Source: JAGLTA01 sp023142625 (GTDB taxonomy: Bacteria > Patescibacteriota > Patescibacteriia > JAACEG01). Taken from it: a stretch of 64,000 nt of DNA. Below are positions 16,958 through 24,104 of this stretch, piece after piece. Each line of letters starts with the position of its first letter. The first letter of the stretch is position 1. The position numbers were made by a program, and so were the translations under genes. The notes under the pieces were generated by a model. It saw only the letters and a list, made by a program, of their open reading frames with translations, made no database searches and was not told the DNA's origin. The stretch lies in contig DAOWHA010000038.1 of the NCBI GenBank assembly GCA_030641665.1, positions 26,460 to 90,459 on the forward strand, in the 5' to 3' direction.

Positions 16958-17674
16958 ATGAAAAATATTTATACAATTTTTAAAAAAGAATTGGCAGGCT
17001 ATTTTAACAGCCCGATTGCTTATATTTTTATCGCTGTTTTTTTAGTTTCGTCCTCGTGGCTGTTTTTCCAGAATTTCTTTTTATATAATCAAGCGGTAAT
17101 GCGCGGGTATTTTTCTTTTTTGCCTTGGATATTTTTGTTTTTAGCCCCGGCGATCGCTATGCGAAGCTTTGCTGAAGAGAAAAGAAGCGGAACAATGGAA
17201 CTGATTTTGACCTTGCCGATAAAAGACTGGGAAGTTGTGGTCGGGAAATTTTTGTCAAGTTTGGGATTTATGGCAATAACGATTTTGCTTTCAATTTCAA
17301 TTCCTATCTCTATTAGCAATGTCGGGCAACTTGACATCGGACCTGTCATCGGCGGATACATTGGAACAATTTTGCTGGCGGGCGCTTATCTCTGTATTGG
17401 GATTTTTATCTCTTCTTTGACTAAAAATCAGATTATCTCATTTGTGATCGCGATTGCCGCGTCTTTCGGGCTGTTTATCATCGGAACGAATTTTGTCCTG
17501 GAAGCGGTGCCGAATTTTTTAGCTCCGCTGTTCAGTTTTATCGGGCTGGGAACGCATTTTCAAAATATTGCTAAAGGCGTGATTGACACGCGCGATTTAA
17601 TATATTACGGCTCTTTTATATTTTTATTCTTATGGCTCACTGTTAAGAATTTGGAAAGCAGGAATTGGAGGTAG
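16958..17674 (+). CDS. ABC-2 type permease, GldF-like
   Basis: This is a 238-residue integral membrane protein with about six hydrophobic helices, starting KKELAGYFNSPIAYIFIAVF. The segment SFAEEKRSGTMELILTLPIK is the hallmark cytoplasmic loop of ABC-2 permeases of the GldF/YtrC/CcmB type that couples to the ATPase. It lies 15 bases downstream of the ATPase, clearly one operon. A dispersed repeat and a small antisense gene sit between it and the third component. Confidence 0.9.
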   Translation: MKNIYTIFKKELAGYFNSPIAYIFIAVFLVSSSWLFFQNFFLYNQAVMRGYFSFLPWIFLFLAPAIAMRSFAEEKRSGTMELILTLPIKDWEVVVGKFLSSLGFMAITILLSISIPISISNVGQLDIGPVIGGYIGTILLAGAYLCIGIFISSLTKNQIISFVIAIAASFGLFIIGTNFVLEAVPNFLAPLFSFIGLGTHFQNIAKGVIDTRDLIYYGSFIFLFLWLTVKNLESRNWR

Positions 17675-17713
17675 GTTAAGAATTATTTTGAATTATAAAA
17701 CGCATAAATTCTC

Positions 17714-17906
17714 CTGTCTTTGCGAGGAATGAAGTGGAGCGGCAGCGGAACGAAATGACGAAGCAATCTCATTACTGAGCGAATAAACCTATAATTATAA
17801 TCCCTTTGCCTATTAACGGGATTGTCACCCTGTCGGGTGACCACTCGTTAGGCGTGGCTTCGTCGCATTTTGCTCATTTTATTCGCTCGGCTCCTCGCAA
17901 AGACAG
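17714..17906. repeat. Dispersed palindromic element, full copy 4
   Basis: Left arm CTGTCTTTGCGAGGAATGAA, right arm GCTCCTCGCAAAGACAG. The inner module GGATTGTCACCCTGTCGGGT occurs in inverse orientation relative to copies 1, 3 and 5. With about 193 bases this is the longest copy. Confidence 0.9.
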
Positions 17907-17949
17907 AAATGGAAAATTTCTTGCAAAGACAATTTGACAAAGAATGTAT

Positions 17950-17987
17950 TTTAAAAAAAATAAGACTCGCCGATTGTTTGTGGCGAG
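17950..17987 (-). terminator. Terminator of the small gene at 18012 (minus strand)
   Basis: On the minus strand GCTCGCC...GGCGAG (17966-17971 with 17982-17987 on plus coordinates) is followed by TCTTATTTTTTTTAAAA. It lies 25 bases after the small gene's stop codon. Confidence 0.72.
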
Positions 17988-18011
17988 CCCGCAGGGATCG
18001 TAGAGGCAAGA

Positions 18012-18194
18012 TTATTTTGTTATCGCCTCTGTTATTTTTTTTAAACCATCTTCGCCAACTGTTATGCTGGCGAAAACATCTTTTTCTTCATCAGTAATTA
18101 TAAAGGTTATTAACGAAGAACTAGTTTTTGTTAGAAACATCGTTTTTAATGAATTTTTTTCATCACTATCTATCCTGCAAATTTCTTTATCCAT
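18012..18194 (-). CDS. Small unknown protein with its own transcription unit
   Basis: The product is 60 residues: an acidic start, MDKEICRIDSDEKNSL, then alternating hydrophobic stretches (SSSLITFIITDEE, VFASITVGEDG) that look like a small beta-rich fold ending in a helix. I do not recognise it. Evidence that it is real is unusually good for its size. There is a Shine-Dalgarno AAGGGGGAC 9 bases before ATG, a promoter at 18235-18263 on the same strand and a terminator at 17950-17987. It is antisense to and inserted within the Gld-type operon. Confidence 0.68.
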   Translation of the reverse strand: MDKEICRIDSDEKNSLKTMFLTKTSSSLITFIITDEEKDVFASITVGEDGLKKITEAITK

Positions 18195-18234
18195 TTTATT
18201 GTCCCCCTTTTTTCAGTGTTTGTGTTTTTTATAA

Positions 18235-18263
18235 AAATTATCAATATTTAAAATAAAAGTCAA
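18235..18263 (-). promoter_or_regulatory. Promoter of the small minus-strand gene
   Basis: Read on the minus strand: TTGACT (18263-18258), 17-base spacer, TAATTT (18240-18235). It lies about 40 bases upstream of the ATG at 18194. Confidence 0.6.
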
Positions 18264-18301
18264 GAGTAAAATTAAAAAAATAAAATAAATAAAATAAAAA
18301 A

Positions 18302-19873
18302 ATGTCAATAGTTAAAAAATTTAAGAACAGAGCGAGTTTTAGCGTATCCGTTTTAATAATCATCGGAATTTTAATAGTGATAAATATTATCAGCTATCAA
18401 ATTTTTCATCGTTTTGACCTTACCGAAAGCAATGATTATAGCATTTCTAAAACAACAAAAGATATGCTGAAAAATTTGGACGATACCGTTGAGATTAAGG
18501 TTTGCTTTTCGCGCGAACTTCCGCCGAATTTTATAAATATTAGGCAAGAAGTGAACGATATTTTAGATGAATATAAAAACTATTCAGCGGGAAAAGTTAA
18601 AATAGAGGATATTTTTGCGGAAGACGATCTTGAAATAGAGCAAAAAATGCAGGAGCTTGGAATACCAAAGCTTCAATTTAATATAAAGGAGAAGGATAAA
18701 TTTCAGGCAATCGGCGGTTATGCCGGTTTAGTTGTTTATTTCGGGGACAAAAAAGAGGTAATTTCAGTTATCCAGACAAGCAAGAATTTGGAATACGAGA
18801 TTACCGCGATTATTAAAAAACTTACATTGGAAAAAATTCCAACTATTGCTTTTGCGACAGGACATAACGAAAAAAGTCCGATTGACGGGCTCGCTAACAT
18901 CAGCGAAGTTTTAAGAAAGCAGTATAGCGTTATTTCCGCTGATTTGTCGCAAGGCGATTTAGTCAGCGATGAAGTCGACACTTTGATTATTTTAGGCGCG
19001 AGCAGCCCTTTTGACGATCGCTCTAAATATATAATTGATCAATTTTTAATGCGTGGCGGAAGTTTAATGATCGCGCAGGACGGAGTTCTCGTGAGCCAAG
19101 GAATGGCGGGCGCGAATTTAACAGGTTTAGAGGAAATCCTTTCGTCTTACGGCGTGAAAATAAACGCGGATTTAGTTTTAGATGTTTCAAATGAGGTTGT
19201 GAATATTCCAACCGGTTTTTTTCCGATAATGATGAATTATCCTTTTTGGCCTAAAATTTTAGCAGAGAATTTTGATCAAGATAATCCCGCGACCGCGAAT
19301 TTAGAAACAGCGTTTTTTCCATGGGCAAGTTCGCTTGAAATTTTGTCGGACAGGATAGGCGATAAGCAGGTTTTTGAATTAGCAAAGACAACTGAAAAAA
19401 GTTGGGCGATAAAAGAAAATTTCAATCTTGATCCGCAGCAGCAATTTATTCCGCAAGGGCAGAAGCAGAATATTTTGGCGGTTAGCGTTTTTGGAAAATT
19501 CAGCAGTTTTTATCAGGACAAGGACAGGCCGCAAAAAGAGGTTGCGGACGGCGAAGTCGCGCTTGCGGAAGAATTTATTTTCGAGACTGAAAACGGGCGG
19601 CTTGTCGTGATCGGCGATTCTGAATTCGCGCAAGACAGTTTTTTAAGCAGCAGCAATCTGATTTTATTCCAGAATATTGTTGACAGTTTGGCGCTGGATC
19701 AGGATTTGATAAATATCCGCTCCAAAGGAATTACAAGCCGGCCGCTGCAAGAGATGTCAGACGCGGAAAGAAATTCAATGAAATATTTTAATATTTTTGG
19801 CGTTACGATTTTGGTTATTATCTTTGGAATTGCCAGATATAATTTAAGAAAAAAGAAAAGGTTTGAGGGCTGA
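18302..19873 (+). CDS. GldG-like ABC-associated extracytoplasmic protein
   Basis: The 523-residue protein has an N-terminal membrane anchor (residues ~15-38, SVLIIIGILIVINIISYQIF), then RFDLTESNDYSISKTTKDML, the opening typical of GldG/ABC-type auxiliary proteins. A long extracytoplasmic region follows, including LIILGASSPFDD and GGSLMIAQDGV, and a second membrane helix near residue 500 (IFGVTILVIIFGIARY) precedes a basic tail. It belongs functionally with the ATPase and permease at 16013-17674, although a repeat and a small antisense gene now lie between. Role in the complex is inferred from the family. Confidence 0.87.
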   Translation: MSIVKKFKNRASFSVSVLIIIGILIVINIISYQIFHRFDLTESNDYSISKTTKDMLKNLDDTVEIKVCFSRELPPNFINIRQEVNDILDEYKNYSAGKVKIEDIFAEDDLEIEQKMQELGIPKLQFNIKEKDKFQAIGGYAGLVVYFGDKKEVISVIQTSKNLEYEITAIIKKLTLEKIPTIAFATGHNEKSPIDGLANISEVLRKQYSVISADLSQGDLVSDEVDTLIILGASSPFDDRSKYIIDQFLMRGGSLMIAQDGVLVSQGMAGANLTGLEEILSSYGVKINADLVLDVSNEVVNIPTGFFPIMMNYPFWPKILAENFDQDNPATANLETAFFPWASSLEILSDRIGDKQVFELAKTTEKSWAIKENFNLDPQQQFIPQGQKQNILAVSVFGKFSSFYQDKDRPQKEVADGEVALAEEFIFETENGRLVVIGDSEFAQDSFLSSSNLILFQNIVDSLALDQDLINIRSKGITSRPLQEMSDAERNSMKYFNIFGVTILVIIFGIARYNLRKKKRFEG

Positions 19874-19888
19874 ATTTTAAGGATTAAG

Positions 19889-20085
19889 TTATCCACAGGT
19901 TTTCTCTTGACTTATTTTTATTTATAATTATTATAATTATTATAGTATAGTGTTCATTTGTTAAGATTCATTATTATTAAAAATTATGAATATGAAGATA
20001 AATGGAAACGCCACAATTAAAATTATTATAAATAAAGTTAGAAAAAAATCTGCGCTATAATTTTTAGTGTAGATTTTTTTGTTCT
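19889..20085 (+). promoter_or_regulatory. DnaA-box, promoter and short terminated transcript
   Basis: A perfect DnaA box TTATCCACA (19889-19897) is followed after 9 bases by TTGACT (19907-19912) and, at a long spacing of 19, TATAAT (19932-19937). A hairpin with G-U pairs (AAATCTGCGCT/AGTGTAGATTT, about 20047-20075) followed by seven T ends the unit. A transcript of roughly 140 bases would result, covering the tiny ORF at 19986. Confidence 0.5.
19986..20060 (+). CDS. Possible 24-residue micro-ORF
   Basis: ATG AAT ATG AAG opens a 24-codon frame that is basic and isoleucine-rich (NATIKIIINKVRKKSAL) and ends at TAA 20058-20060 in the terminator stem. It lacks a Shine-Dalgarno motif. Its fit between a promoter and a terminator is the only support; the transcript could equally be a non-coding RNA. 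Confidence 0.25.
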   Translation: MNMKINGNATIKIIINKVRKKSAL

Positions 20086-20169
20086 TTTAAAAAAGCAAAG
20101 GAAGGCTACCGTTCCTCTTACTGTTTTTTAAAAAATGGAATTTATCCTTTAGGATTTTATTCACAGCCG

Positions 20170-20202
20170 TTGGTTCCATAGTCCCGCAGGGCTGTGGAAC
20201 CT
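20170..20202 (+). other. Hairpin in the leader of the zinc-ribbon cluster
   Basis: GGTTCCATAGTCC pairs with GGCTGTGGAACC through mostly Watson-Crick pairs and two G-U pairs around a CGCA loop. A flanking AAAATTTTA-type pairing is also possible. The 19874-20266 stretch holds no other gene besides the micro-ORF noted. The hairpin may be a leader structure for the genes that follow. Confidence 0.45.
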
Positions 20203-20266
20203 AAATGCAAGATAAAATTTTAAAGGGTGAATTTCAAATTCAAAAAAAATAAAAAGGAGGGGAAAA

Positions 20267-20443
20267 GTGGCAGAAAAAAAAGAAAAAAATAGAGACAAAA
20301 AATTACCGCCGAAACATATGGGCGATTTAGAAAAAAGCAAGCCTCAAATTCCCCTAGAGGGAATATGGACTGATGAGCAAGAGGAGAAGTTGTTTCGGCA
20401 GACCAATAGTGATTTGCCAAAATCAGCGTCTCTAAGTTATTAA
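20267..20443 (+). CDS. Small charged protein, GTG start
   Basis: This is a 58-residue protein starting at GTG, with the strong ribosome site AAGGAGGGG 5 bases upstream. It has a Lys/Glu-rich start, then PPKHMGDLEKSKPQIPLEG and WTDEQEEKLFRQ. No cysteines are present, unlike its neighbours. It ends just before the first copy of a repeated hairpin-leader cassette. Unknown function. It is first in a run of small genes that share the cassette layout, which is why I consider it real. Confidence 0.55.
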   Translation: MAEKKEKNRDKKLPPKHMGDLEKSKPQIPLEGIWTDEQEEKLFRQTNSDLPKSASLSY

Positions 20444-20451
20444 ACTTCAGT

Positions 20452-20604
20452 TGAGGCAAATCACAGAAAGCGATTTGCCTCAGCCAGCCCTTTTAAAATT
20501 ATTCAGTTTGAATTTTCTTTATCACTTTCTGGTTTTAAAAAATCAGGGAATGAAAATAGAGGATTTAAAAAAATAAAATTTAAACCCTAAAAAAGGAGGA
20601 AAAA
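20452..20604 (+). repeat. Hairpin-leader cassette, copy 1
   Basis: The stem TGAGGCAAATC (20452-20462)/GATTTGCCTCA (20472-20482) is followed by CAGCCAGCCCTTTTAAAATT and about 110 bases ending in AAACCCTAAAAAAGGAGG, directly before the ATG at 20605. The same sequence with very few changes recurs at 20823-20979, so the cassette (hairpin, leader, ribosome site) has been duplicated with different short genes attached. Confidence 0.85.
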
Positions 20605-20814
20605 ATGAAAAGAACAAAAAAATGCCCTAATTGCGGGGCAGAGATGACTGAAGTGGAAGAAACGGGATTTTTATGGGACACATGCGTGAAAAACTGCCAA
20701 GGGGATTTTAAAGTCCTTGTGTCCCCTAGGACAAATGAAAAAACAGCAATTTTTAATTTTACAGAGGCTGTAAAAGAAGCTATATCCAAACTTGAAGCGT
20801 TGGGATATACATAA
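20605..20814 (+). CDS. Zinc-ribbon protein, 69 aa
   Basis: This is a 69-residue protein with a perfect Shine-Dalgarno (AAGGAGG) upstream. The N-terminal KKCPNCGAEMTEVEETG and the later CVKNCQGDF supply two Cys pairs of a zinc ribbon. The remaining 35 residues form a helix (FTEAVKEAISKLEAL). Related in design to the proteins at 21188, 22539 and 22747, whose first lines also read CPxCG-x-E. Such ribbons bind nucleic acid or proteins; no target is evident. Confidence 0.75.
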   Translation: MKRTKKCPNCGAEMTEVEETGFLWDTCVKNCQGDFKVLVSPRTNEKTAIFNFTEAVKEAISKLEALGYT

Positions 20815-20822
20815 AAAAGCAA

Positions 20823-20979
20823 CTGAGGCAAATCGCCTTTCCGCGATTTGCCTCAGCCAACCCTTTTAAAATTATTCAGTTTGAATTTTCTTTATCACGC
20901 TCTGATTTTAAAAAATCAGGGAATGAAAATAGAGGATTTAAAAAAATAAAATTTAAACCCTAAAAAAGGAGGGAAAAAA
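20823..20979 (+). repeat. Hairpin-leader cassette, copy 2
   Basis: A 14-bp perfect stem CTGAGGCAAATCGC (20823-20836)/GCGATTTGCCTCAG (20843-20856), then the same leader as copy 1 (TTTTAAAATTATTCAGTTTG onward) ending in AAAGGAGGG before a non-ATG start. The hairpin has no long T run, so it may be a weak terminator or an mRNA-stabilising 3' structure rather than a full stop. Confidence 0.85.
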
Positions 20980-21099
20980 TTGTCAAAAAAACAAAAAGGA
21001 AAGAAAGAAGAGGAAGAAGAAGAAAAGAAATTTAACGAAAAAATAAAATGGATAAACGAAAGATACTTAATGTGGGCAAAAAACGGAAATAATGTTTAA
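20980..21099 (+). CDS. Tiny Lys/Glu-rich protein, TTG start
   Basis: From TTG at 20980, 7 bases after AAAGGAGGG, a 39-codon frame encodes SKKQKGKKEEEEEEKKF, then NEKIKWINERYLMWAKNGN. It is highly charged with a short aromatic helix. It is preceded by the duplicated leader and followed by a hairpin GTTGGGG/CCCCAAC (21108-21139), so it has gene-like punctuation. Identity unknown; the start codon is inferred from spacing. Confidence 0.45.
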   Translation: MSKKQKGKKEEEEEEKKFNEKIKWINERYLMWAKNGNNV

Positions 21100-21107
21100 T
21101 TTAATTT

Positions 21108-21139
21108 GTTGGGGTGAAACGAAACAGTTTTGCCCCAAC
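21108..21139 (+). other. Hairpin between small genes
   Basis: GTTGGGG (21108-21114) and CCCCAAC (21133-21139) close an extended stem including TGAAAC/GTTTT. It stands in the same position as the TTGAGGC-type hairpins that follow the other small genes. Confidence 0.6.
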
Positions 21140-21187
21140 CCAACCTTTTAATTTATAATTATAAATTAAAAAAAAGTAGGGGGGAAA

Positions 21188-21316
21188 ATGTCAGAAGAAA
21201 AAAAAGAATATTGTCCGCAATGCGGAAGAGAGCTAAAAGAGATAAAGGGGTTTGCGAAAGAGTCTGTTGTAAAGCCGATCAAGGCTTGTCCCAGAGGTTG
21301 CGTATCACAGAGATAG
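21188..21316 (+). CDS. Zinc-ribbon protein, 42 aa
   Basis: ATG 21188 follows TAGGGGGGAAA. The 42-residue product contains EYCPQCGRELKEIKGF and ends KACPRGCVSQR, giving a CPxC...CPxGC zinc ribbon with almost nothing else. It is too short for most gene callers but matches its neighbours in Cys spacing, ribosome site and a following hairpin (GGTTGAG...GGCAAAA/TTTTGCC...CTCAGCC, 21330-21363). The overlapping longer frame at 21130 is out of register and rejected. Confidence 0.6.
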   Translation: MSEEKKEYCPQCGRELKEIKGFAKESVVKPIKACPRGCVSQR

Positions 21317-21329
21317 ATATTCAAAATAC

Positions 21330-21363
21330 GGTTGAGGTAAGGCAAAAATGTTTTGCCTCAGCC
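21330..21363 (+). other. Hairpin of the TTGAGGC family, copy 3
   Basis: GGTTGAG pairs with CTCAGCC and GGCAAAA with TTTTGCC. The distal arm TTTTGCCTCAGCCAAC closely matches those at 20472, 20843 and 23102. Confidence 0.7.
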
Positions 21364-21538
21364 AACTAACCTTTAAAATTTATAATTATTATCTTAGTTT
21401 TCAATAGATTTTTTTATAAAGATCTATAATAAAGGTCGATGAAAACAAAAACTAAGTTTTAATAAATTTTATTTATTAAAAGATTTTTAAAAGATTAAAT
21501 GATTAATTTTAATCTTTATAAAATCGCCACTTAATTTT

Positions 21539-22435
21539 ATGAAAAAGAGAATTTTATTAAGTTTGGCTCTTGTGGCTGCGGTGGCTGTAGGAGCAATGGG
21601 CTTAGTAGCTTTTGAAGCTCATGTCATTAATGTAACGGCTAAAATTGAGAATGCTTTAGCTGTTGACACAGAACATATTGATTTTGGAACAGTTTTTCCG
21701 CAGGAGTTTATTAAAGAAAATTTGACTATCGCTTTAAGCAGTTCATTTTTAGCAGAAGACAGGGTTGATGATGTTAATTATGTTATTAAGCAGAAGCCAA
21801 AAGTAAGGCCAAGCGATCAAAATCCAGATGGAGATCCTTATGCAATGATCTATCCTGACCCACAAAATCCAAACGAAGGAATTGTTGCTCATGAATATTG
21901 TTTAGAGGAGGGTCCTGTTGACGCAGACGATCCGAATGATCCTTATTATATCCATTGCTACCCAATTTTATGTCCTTATTTGTCAAAGCACAAGCATATT
22001 GACGACCATACTATGTTAACAGATAGGTGTGATTCTGCATATCCTTATGACTGCGAAGTAGACGCTTTTCATGAAACATCTGTAATAGCGACTGGTCATT
22101 TAGTTCAATCAGTTAACGACATAACAGATAAATGGGTTATTGATTTAGCAGTTCCTTGTTTTGACGGACAATGCGACCAGACTTACGATGAATGGGTTTG
22201 GGGCATCAATCCTGATGTTGTGAATCCATGGGATTGGACATTGCCGGCAAGTTTAGAAAGCCAAACTTTTGGCTGTGATTTATGGATTGAAGTTACTGGA
22301 ATTAGCGCGAATACTGGCACTTGTAGTGATGGTCTTGACAATGATCAAGATGGTTATATTGATTATCCAGAAGATCCTGATTGTATAGATCCTTATGATA
22401 ATGAGGATGTGCCTAATGATCCCCCTCTTACTTAG
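21539..22435 (+). CDS. Secreted TasA-like surface protein
   Basis: The 298-residue exported protein has a signal segment at residues 5-25 (LLSLALVAAVAVGAMGLVAF) followed by EAHVINVTAKIENAL. That phrase recurs almost unchanged (EAHIINVTAKIVND) in the giant protein at 24101. The body has HIDFGTVFPQEF, DVNYVIKQKPKVRP and ten cysteines, and the tail DGLDNDQDGYIDYPEDPDC resembles calcium-binding thrombospondin type 3 loops. The design and the nearby SipW-like peptidase recall TasA/camelysin fibre proteins, but that is analogy. Surface localisation is the safe part. Confidence 0.65.
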   Translation: MKKRILLSLALVAAVAVGAMGLVAFEAHVINVTAKIENALAVDTEHIDFGTVFPQEFIKENLTIALSSSFLAEDRVDDVNYVIKQKPKVRPSDQNPDGDPYAMIYPDPQNPNEGIVAHEYCLEEGPVDADDPNDPYYIHCYPILCPYLSKHKHIDDHTMLTDRCDSAYPYDCEVDAFHETSVIATGHLVQSVNDITDKWVIDLAVPCFDGQCDQTYDEWVWGINPDVVNPWDWTLPASLESQTFGCDLWIEVTGISANTGTCSDGLDNDQDGYIDYPEDPDCIDPYDNEDVPNDPPLT

Positions 22436-22462
22436 TAATTTTAATCCCTTAATGCATCCTTT

Positions 22463-22483
22463 CCCCAGTTTTTTAAACTGGGG
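22463..22483 (+). terminator. Hairpin after the TasA-like gene
   Basis: CCCCAGTTT and AAACTGGGG (22463-22471 with 22475-22483) form a 9-bp stem 28 bases after the stop codon. There is no clear T run, so termination may be partial. Confidence 0.5.
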
Positions 22484-22538
22484 AGGGGGAGATTAGAGGA
22501 GTAAAAACCGAAAAACAAAAACAAAAAAGGAGGAAAAA

Positions 22539-22718
22539 ATGGCGGGAAAAGAAGTTTGTCCCATTTGCGGGGCGGAAAAAACGAAAAAGATGGATGCGCT
22601 CGGTCGCGAGTGGCTGAAATGCCCGAAATGTGATGGCGGAGTTTATGTCTTTCCCCGCGTCTTTCCAAAAAAAGACAGGGACGAGATTAAGGCAAATCAT
22701 CTTCATGGGCTCGCGTAG
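22539..22718 (+). CDS. Zinc-ribbon protein, 59 aa
   Basis: ATG 22539 follows AAAAAGGAGG. The product carries CPICGAEKTKKMDALGREW, then KCPKCDGGVYVFPR, a complete CxxC...CxxC zinc ribbon, and a charged tail. It uses more G/C-rich codons (GCGCTCGGTCGCGAG) than its neighbours, hinting at separate origin. It lies 28 bases before the next ribbon gene in the same direction. Function unknown. Confidence 0.68.
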   Translation: MAGKEVCPICGAEKTKKMDALGREWLKCPKCDGGVYVFPRVFPKKDRDEIKANHLHGLA

Positions 22719-22746
22719 AGCGAATTTTAAAAAAAGGAGGAAAAAA

Positions 22747-23073
22747 GTGAGCAATTTTAAAAGAACAGTCAAAAAGGTAGCGAAAGAGCAAGGAAAAAAA
22801 GAAAAATGTCCCAATTGCGGGACAGAAATGAAAGAAGTTAGCCTTTTTGGCAACACATGGAACGCATGTCCAGATTGCGAAAAAGAAGTATTGTTTTTCT
22901 CAAATGGAGAAAACAAAGAAAAACAGCGCTGCAAGATTTGCGGGGAATTCACAAAAGAAAAAAGAGAAGACGATAGATTGCCAATAGTATGCCGGCAATG
23001 CAAAAATGATATCGCGGCGCTACAGAAAAGATTAAAACCGCGGCAACCCCCTTTCTTAAGAATAATTGCTTAA
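22747..23073 (+). CDS. Double zinc-ribbon protein, GTG start
   Basis: GTG 22747 lies 7 bases after AAGGAGG. The frame is open upstream to 22630, but there it overlaps the previous gene and has no ribosome site. The 108-residue product has two ribbons: KCPNCGTEMKEV...ACPDCEKEV (residues ~22-50) and RCKICGEFTKE...VCRQCKND (residues ~62-90), ending in a basic tail. The phrase CPNCGxEMxEV is shared with the 20605 protein. A TTGAGGC hairpin follows at 23080-23115. Confidence 0.72.
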   Translation: MSNFKRTVKKVAKEQGKKEKCPNCGTEMKEVSLFGNTWNACPDCEKEVLFFSNGENKEKQRCKICGEFTKEKREDDRLPIVCRQCKNDIAALQKRLKPRQPPFLRIIA

Positions 23074-23079
23074 ACTTCG

Positions 23080-23115
23080 GTTGAGGCGAATCGCAAAAAA
23101 ACGATTTGCCTCAAC
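23080..23115 (+). other. Hairpin of the TTGAGGC family, copy 4
   Basis: GTTGAGGCGAATCG (23080-23093) pairs with CGATTTGCCTCAAC (23102-23115) around an A-rich loop. It closes the zinc-ribbon cluster and precedes the secretion genes. Confidence 0.75.
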
Positions 23116-23178
23116 CAACAACTTATTTTATAAATTCAGCGATAGATATTGATATTTTTAACATTTTAATACAAATAT

Positions 23179-23682
23179 ATGGAGACACAAAACAGAGAAA
23201 ACCGAGCAGAGCCATGGCGGCCGTCCAGCGTGGTTGAAAAAGCCGCCGCGGAGCAGAACAATAAGAAACCCAAAAGAACAACTTTAAAAAGAATAATTTG
23301 GGCGATTATCGGCGTTTTAATTTTTATAATAATCGTTCAGGTTGCCATAGCGGATAAATACAGCGCGCAGGTTTTAGTCATAGAAGGCGAGAAAAAAGTC
23401 GGGGTCAATCCTACGGACGAGCGGCTGGATTTCGGAGATTTGTCAGCAGATACATCTGCTACTCGGTATGTCACCTTGAACGCCGGCGGGATTGACACTT
23501 TTATATTTGTTTTAAAGTTCGGATCAATCGCGGAATTAGTCAAACTAAGCGAGAATAATTTTACAATGAAAAAAGGAGATGAAAAGAAATTGGAATTCAG
23601 TTTGTATATGCCTGTGTCAGCGCCGATCGGAGAAAAGTACACTGGCTTCGTCTGGATTTTTAAACTGCCGAAAGCATGGTAA
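23179..23682 (+). CDS. Membrane-anchored beta-sandwich protein
   Basis: The 167-residue protein has a cytoplasmic basic region (residues 1-40), one membrane helix (RIIWAIIGVLIFIIIVQVAI, ~43-62) and an outer domain with ERLDFGDLSADTSATRYVTL and KKGDEKKLEFSLYMPVSAP, which reads like an immunoglobulin-type or TasA-related beta domain. It overlaps the start of the signal peptidase gene by 7 bases, implying translational coupling. I do not recognise a named family. Its placement suggests a helper or minor component of the surface system. Confidence 0.65.
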   Translation: METQNRENRAEPWRPSSVVEKAAAEQNNKKPKRTTLKRIIWAIIGVLIFIIIVQVAIADKYSAQVLVIEGEKKVGVNPTDERLDFGDLSADTSATRYVTLNAGGIDTFIFVLKFGSIAELVKLSENNFTMKKGDEKKLEFSLYMPVSAPIGEKYTGFVWIFKLPKAW

Positions 23683-24104
23683 AAAATAATAAAATAATTA
23701 AAATAATTTTAGAATGGACAGCTTATATTTTAGTCTTTACTCTGATTGTCTGGGGAACTCCAGCAGCGCTGAAAAAAATATTAGACAGCGAATATCCGAT
23801 CGCTTCCATAACATCAAGCTCAATGTGGCCGCAGCTGAAAAAAGGAGACCTGATTTTAATCAAAGGCGTTAGCGGCAAAAATGAGATTGCAGTAGGAGAT
23901 ATCGTAGTCTACGCGAACGAAAAAGGATTTACCATTCACCGAGTAATTGAATTGAAAGAAGATACTTTTATCACTAAAGGCGACGCTAATAATATAAAAG
24001 ACAAGCCGATTAAATATGACAAATTGATCGGAAAAACGCTGAATTTTAGAAACAAGCCGATTAGAATTCCGTTTTTAGGAAAATTATCGCAAATAAATAT
24101 ATGA
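23676..24104 (+). CDS. Signal peptidase I, SipW-like
   Basis: This 142-residue protein cleaves signal peptides at the outer face of the membrane. It has one N-terminal membrane helix (WTAYILVFTLIVWGTPAALK), then ITSSSMWPQLKKGDLILIKG, the box containing the nucleophilic Ser before Met/Trp-Pro, GDIVVYANEKGFTIHRVIE, and FITKGDANNIKDKP. The last reads KGDAN as in archaeal and SipW (ER-type) peptidases, where a His (here in TIHRV) replaces the catalytic Lys. The gene overlaps both neighbours, so it is devoted to this operon. Confidence 0.88.
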   Translation: MVKNNKIIKIILEWTAYILVFTLIVWGTPAALKKILDSEYPIASITSSSMWPQLKKGDLILIKGVSGKNEIAVGDIVVYANEKGFTIHRVIELKEDTFITKGDANNIKDKPIKYDKLIGKTLNFRNKPIRIPFLGKLSQINI

